From Paenibacillus rubinfantis (GTDB lineage Bacteria > Bacillota > Bacilli > Paenibacillales > Paenibacillaceae), in NCBI RefSeq assembly GCF_001486505.1, contig NZ_LN909065.1:1-64000 (forward strand): a DNA stretch of 64,000 nt, given 5' to 3'. The notes beneath the pieces were generated by a model. That model saw nothing but the letters and a program-made list of their open reading frames with translations. It searched no databases and was not told where the DNA came from. Position numbers and translations under genes: made by a program. Positions within the stretch are counted from its first letter, which is position 1. Every line of letters starts with the position of its first letter. This document shows, in pieces, positions 62,363 to 64,000 of the stretch.

Positions 62363-63214
62363 TTATTTCTCGGCCAGCTCGCTAGCTTCGGCAACGAATT
62401 GATCGATGCTGCCCGCGCTAATCAGGCGATCGAGCGTTTGATTCACTTGATCCAGCAGCTCTTGGTTGCCCTTCTTAATACCAATCACGTAACCTTCATC
62501 CTCGGTCACCGGTTTGGCATCGGTGATGACCAAGCCTTTTACGTTCTTGACGAACGATTCTGCGACCGGACCTTCCAAAATAGCTGCATCTACGCGGTTC
62601 GTGTTTAATTGCATAATGATATCGTTGATTTTGCCCAGCGAAGTTAATTGGGCATTCGGGATTTCCTTCGCCATATCTTCTTGAATGGAACCTTGCTGAA
62701 CGCCGATTTTTGCCCCTTCCAGCGATTCCATTGTGCTGAATTTGTCTTTGTCTGCCTCGCGCGTCACGACGGCTTGCTCGGCTTTGTAGTAAATTTGCGA
62801 CATATCGATTTGTTCGGCACGTTCCGGCGTTGGGCTCAGTCCAGAGATGACGAGATCAACGCGTCCGCTCGACAGCTCGTTCAGCAGCGTATCGAATTTC
62901 AAGTCCTTAATCTCCAGCTCAGCGCCCATATCCTTGGCGATCTCTTTGGCGATCTCCACATCGAAACCAACGATTTCGTCTTCGCCTTTGTCGTTTTTGA
63001 TGTGGAACTCATACGGCGGGAAGTCCGCGCTCATGCCAACGATCAGTTTTTGGGCCGGTTTGGTTTGTTCTCCGCCCGCTTGGGTTTCGTTTTGATTCGC
63101 GGCTTGCCCGGCGTTGTTCGCTGCATTACCGCTGTTATTTTTTTCCTGGCCGCAGGCAGCCAGCACCAACGTGACCATCATGACCGTTATGAATAACATA
63201 CCCCATTTTTTCAT
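62363..63214 (-). CDS. Polar amino-acid ABC transporter, substrate-binding lipoprotein
   Basis: 283 aa behind GGAGAGAG. Lipobox VLAAC with Cys21, an Asn/Gln-rich linker (about 25-55), then a family 3 periplasmic-binding-type domain: KLIVGMSADFPPYEFH, VGFDVEIAKEIAKDMG, LDLVISGLSPTPER-like segment and GYVIGIKKGNQEL. It captures the amino acid outside the membrane. First gene of the operon. Confidence 0.93.
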   Translation of the reverse strand: MKKWGMLFITVMMVTLVLAACGQEKNNSGNAANNAGQAANQNETQAGGEQTKPAQKLIVGMSADFPPYEFHIKNDKGEDEIVGFDVEIAKEIAKDMGAELEIKDLKFDTLLNELSSGRVDLVISGLSPTPERAEQIDMSQIYYKAEQAVVTREADKDKFSTMESLEGAKIGVQQGSIQEDMAKEIPNAQLTSLGKINDIIMQLNTNRVDAAILEGPVAESFVKNVKGLVITDAKPVTEDEGYVIGIKKGNQELLDQVNQTLDRLISAGSIDQFVAEASELAEK

Positions 63215-63275
63215 GGATCTCTCTCCTGTTCTGCTTTGCTTATTTTCATTCTAAGATGATTACTGGGCTAATTAT

Positions 63276-63305
63276 AAATCAGAATGCATATATATGCAAA
63301 ACAAT
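63276..63305 (-). promoter_or_regulatory. Possible promoter/operator of the amino-acid importer
   Basis: On the minus strand, a TATAAT lies near 63276 and upstream of it a perfect palindrome TGCATATATATGCA (63285-63298) covering the -35 region. The palindrome resembles ARG-box-like or other amino-acid regulator sites, but the binder is unknown. The gene-free stretch 63215-63478 contains nothing else obvious. Confidence 0.45.
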
Positions 63306-63478
63306 TTTCATAGCATTCCTGATATTTTCACAGTTCAGACTTGAACCTGCCCCGCGAATCCGCCTTTATCATACTTTGGTCAATTCAATGAATAATTATG
63401 TTCATTATTCGGTTCATGCTCTGCCCTGTCTTGGGGAATAATGAGCACAATCATCTCAGCGAGAGGAGGCGCCAATCG

Positions 63479-64000
63479 GTGCTGCTTGAAGCGCTCTACC
63501 ATGTGCCCCGGGACAAATGGGCTTATGCATACGATCCAACCACGATCCACCTCCGCATCCGAACCAAGCGGGACGATGTGGAACAGGTCTACGCGATGAC
63601 CGGGGACAAATACGACTGGGCGGGGACCTACCAGGAGCTCCCGATGGAAAAAGCGGCCCATGACCGCATGTTCGACTATTGGGAGGTAGCCGTGCGTCCC
63701 AAGTTCAAGCGCCTCTCCTATGCGTTTAAACTCACCGCGGGAACGGAATCGGTCTACCTGCTGGATACAGGCACGCAGTCGGAGGCCCCTCACCCCCCCG
63801 GCGAATGCTTCGAATTTCCGTACATTCACGAAATCGAGGTGGTCCGAGTACCGGAATGGGCTAAGCAAGCCGTATTTTATCAGATTATGCCGGAGCGATT
63901 CGCTAACGGGGACCCTTCCAATGACCCGAAACCGGTGGAGCCTTGGGGCGGCAAGCCAACGCGTGAGAACTACTTTGGCGGCGATTTGCAAGGGATCATC
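63479..64000 (+). CDS. Neopullulanase/cyclomaltodextrinase-type amylase, 5' part
   Basis: 174 codons up to the window edge, starting at a GTG 8 nt after GAGAGGAGG. The frame reads VLLEALYHVPRDKWAYAYDP and has the N-terminal CBM34 domain of GH13 subfamily 20. The start of the catalytic barrel follows near residue 130: WAKQAVFYQIMPERFANGD, then YFGGDLQGII. Such enzymes hydrolyse cyclodextrins, pullulan or maltodextrins in the cytoplasm. The frame has no stop because the gene continues beyond the window. Confidence 0.9.
   Translation, partial: MLLEALYHVPRDKWAYAYDPTTIHLRIRTKRDDVEQVYAMTGDKYDWAGTYQELPMEKAAHDRMFDYWEVAVRPKFKRLSYAFKLTAGTESVYLLDTGTQSEAPHPPGECFEFPYIHEIEVVRVPEWAKQAVFYQIMPERFANGDPSNDPKPVEPWGGKPTRENYFGGDLQGII

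Overview
The window looks like chromosome of an endospore-forming, low-to-mid G+C Firmicute, most probably a Paenibacillus-like member of the Paenibacillaceae. Evidence: a small acid-soluble spore protein H gene, the spore-germination pair cwlJ-gerQ, two enzymes fused to SLH cell-wall anchors, Bacillales-style T-box and c-di-AMP leaders, AGGAGG ribosome-binding sites and frequent TTG/GTG starts. No phage module and no CRISPR array were seen.

Layout. 1-0.85 kb: 3' end of an rRNA operon (23S end, 5S, terminator), followed by an array of six degenerate palindromes. 1.4-7.8 kb: an SLH-anchored family 3 glycosidase, then a two-component system driving an ABC-2 exporter with two related permeases. 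8-12.7 kb: an Fe-S DinG/XPD-type helicase and a large membrane-anchored alpha/beta hydrolase. 12.7-17 kb: an accessory-looking patch with gene remnants, a truncated SDR, the first XerS recombinase and an arsR-arsM pair with a two-operator promoter. 17-24 kb: secreted and lipoprotein genes, an SLH-anchored 5'-nucleotidase, sspH, and leuA behind a leucine T-box. 24-29.3 kb: an ACT protein/UPF0210/TetM-like GTPase operon and a MerR/SDR divergon. 29.3-39.8 kb: betaine transporter, acetyltransferase, Rrf2-controlled dioxygenase, AIM24 protein, isochorismatase-like hydrolase, MerR-thioredoxin operon, AI-2E exporter, M29 aminopeptidase and an ECF sigma factor. 39.8-44.9 kb: CorC/HlyC protein, gerQ, cwlJ, an FAD oxidoreductase and small proteins. 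45.0-46.9 kb: a complete group II intron seated on the foot of a transcription terminator. 47-54.9 kb: Asp-box lipoprotein, polysaccharide deacetylase, L-lactate dehydrogenase, MFS/CBS/MarR divergon, spermidine-synthase-like protein and a second XerS. 55-58.8 kb: mobB, moeA, an LpdD-like protein, pyrD and pyrK on one strand. 59-64 kb: a second deacetylase, a LysM-3D wall protein under a c-di-AMP riboswitch, a polar amino-acid ABC importer, and the 5' part of a neopullulanase-type amylase cut by the window edge.

Common themes are cell-envelope maintenance (SLH enzymes, two deacetylases, LysM-3D, CwlJ), and many small regulator/target pairs whose operators can be read directly: ArsR, two MerR types with 19-20 bp promoter spacers, an Rrf2 regulator sharing a GTAAC-N7-GTTAC box with its neighbour, and a MarR divergon. 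I did not find a clearly unprecedented multi-gene system. The most unusual items are the Rrf2 mini-regulon, the MerR-thioredoxin operon, the tandem AbrB-like protein, the palindrome array, the duplicated XerS and the pyrKD/moeA/mobB grouping.
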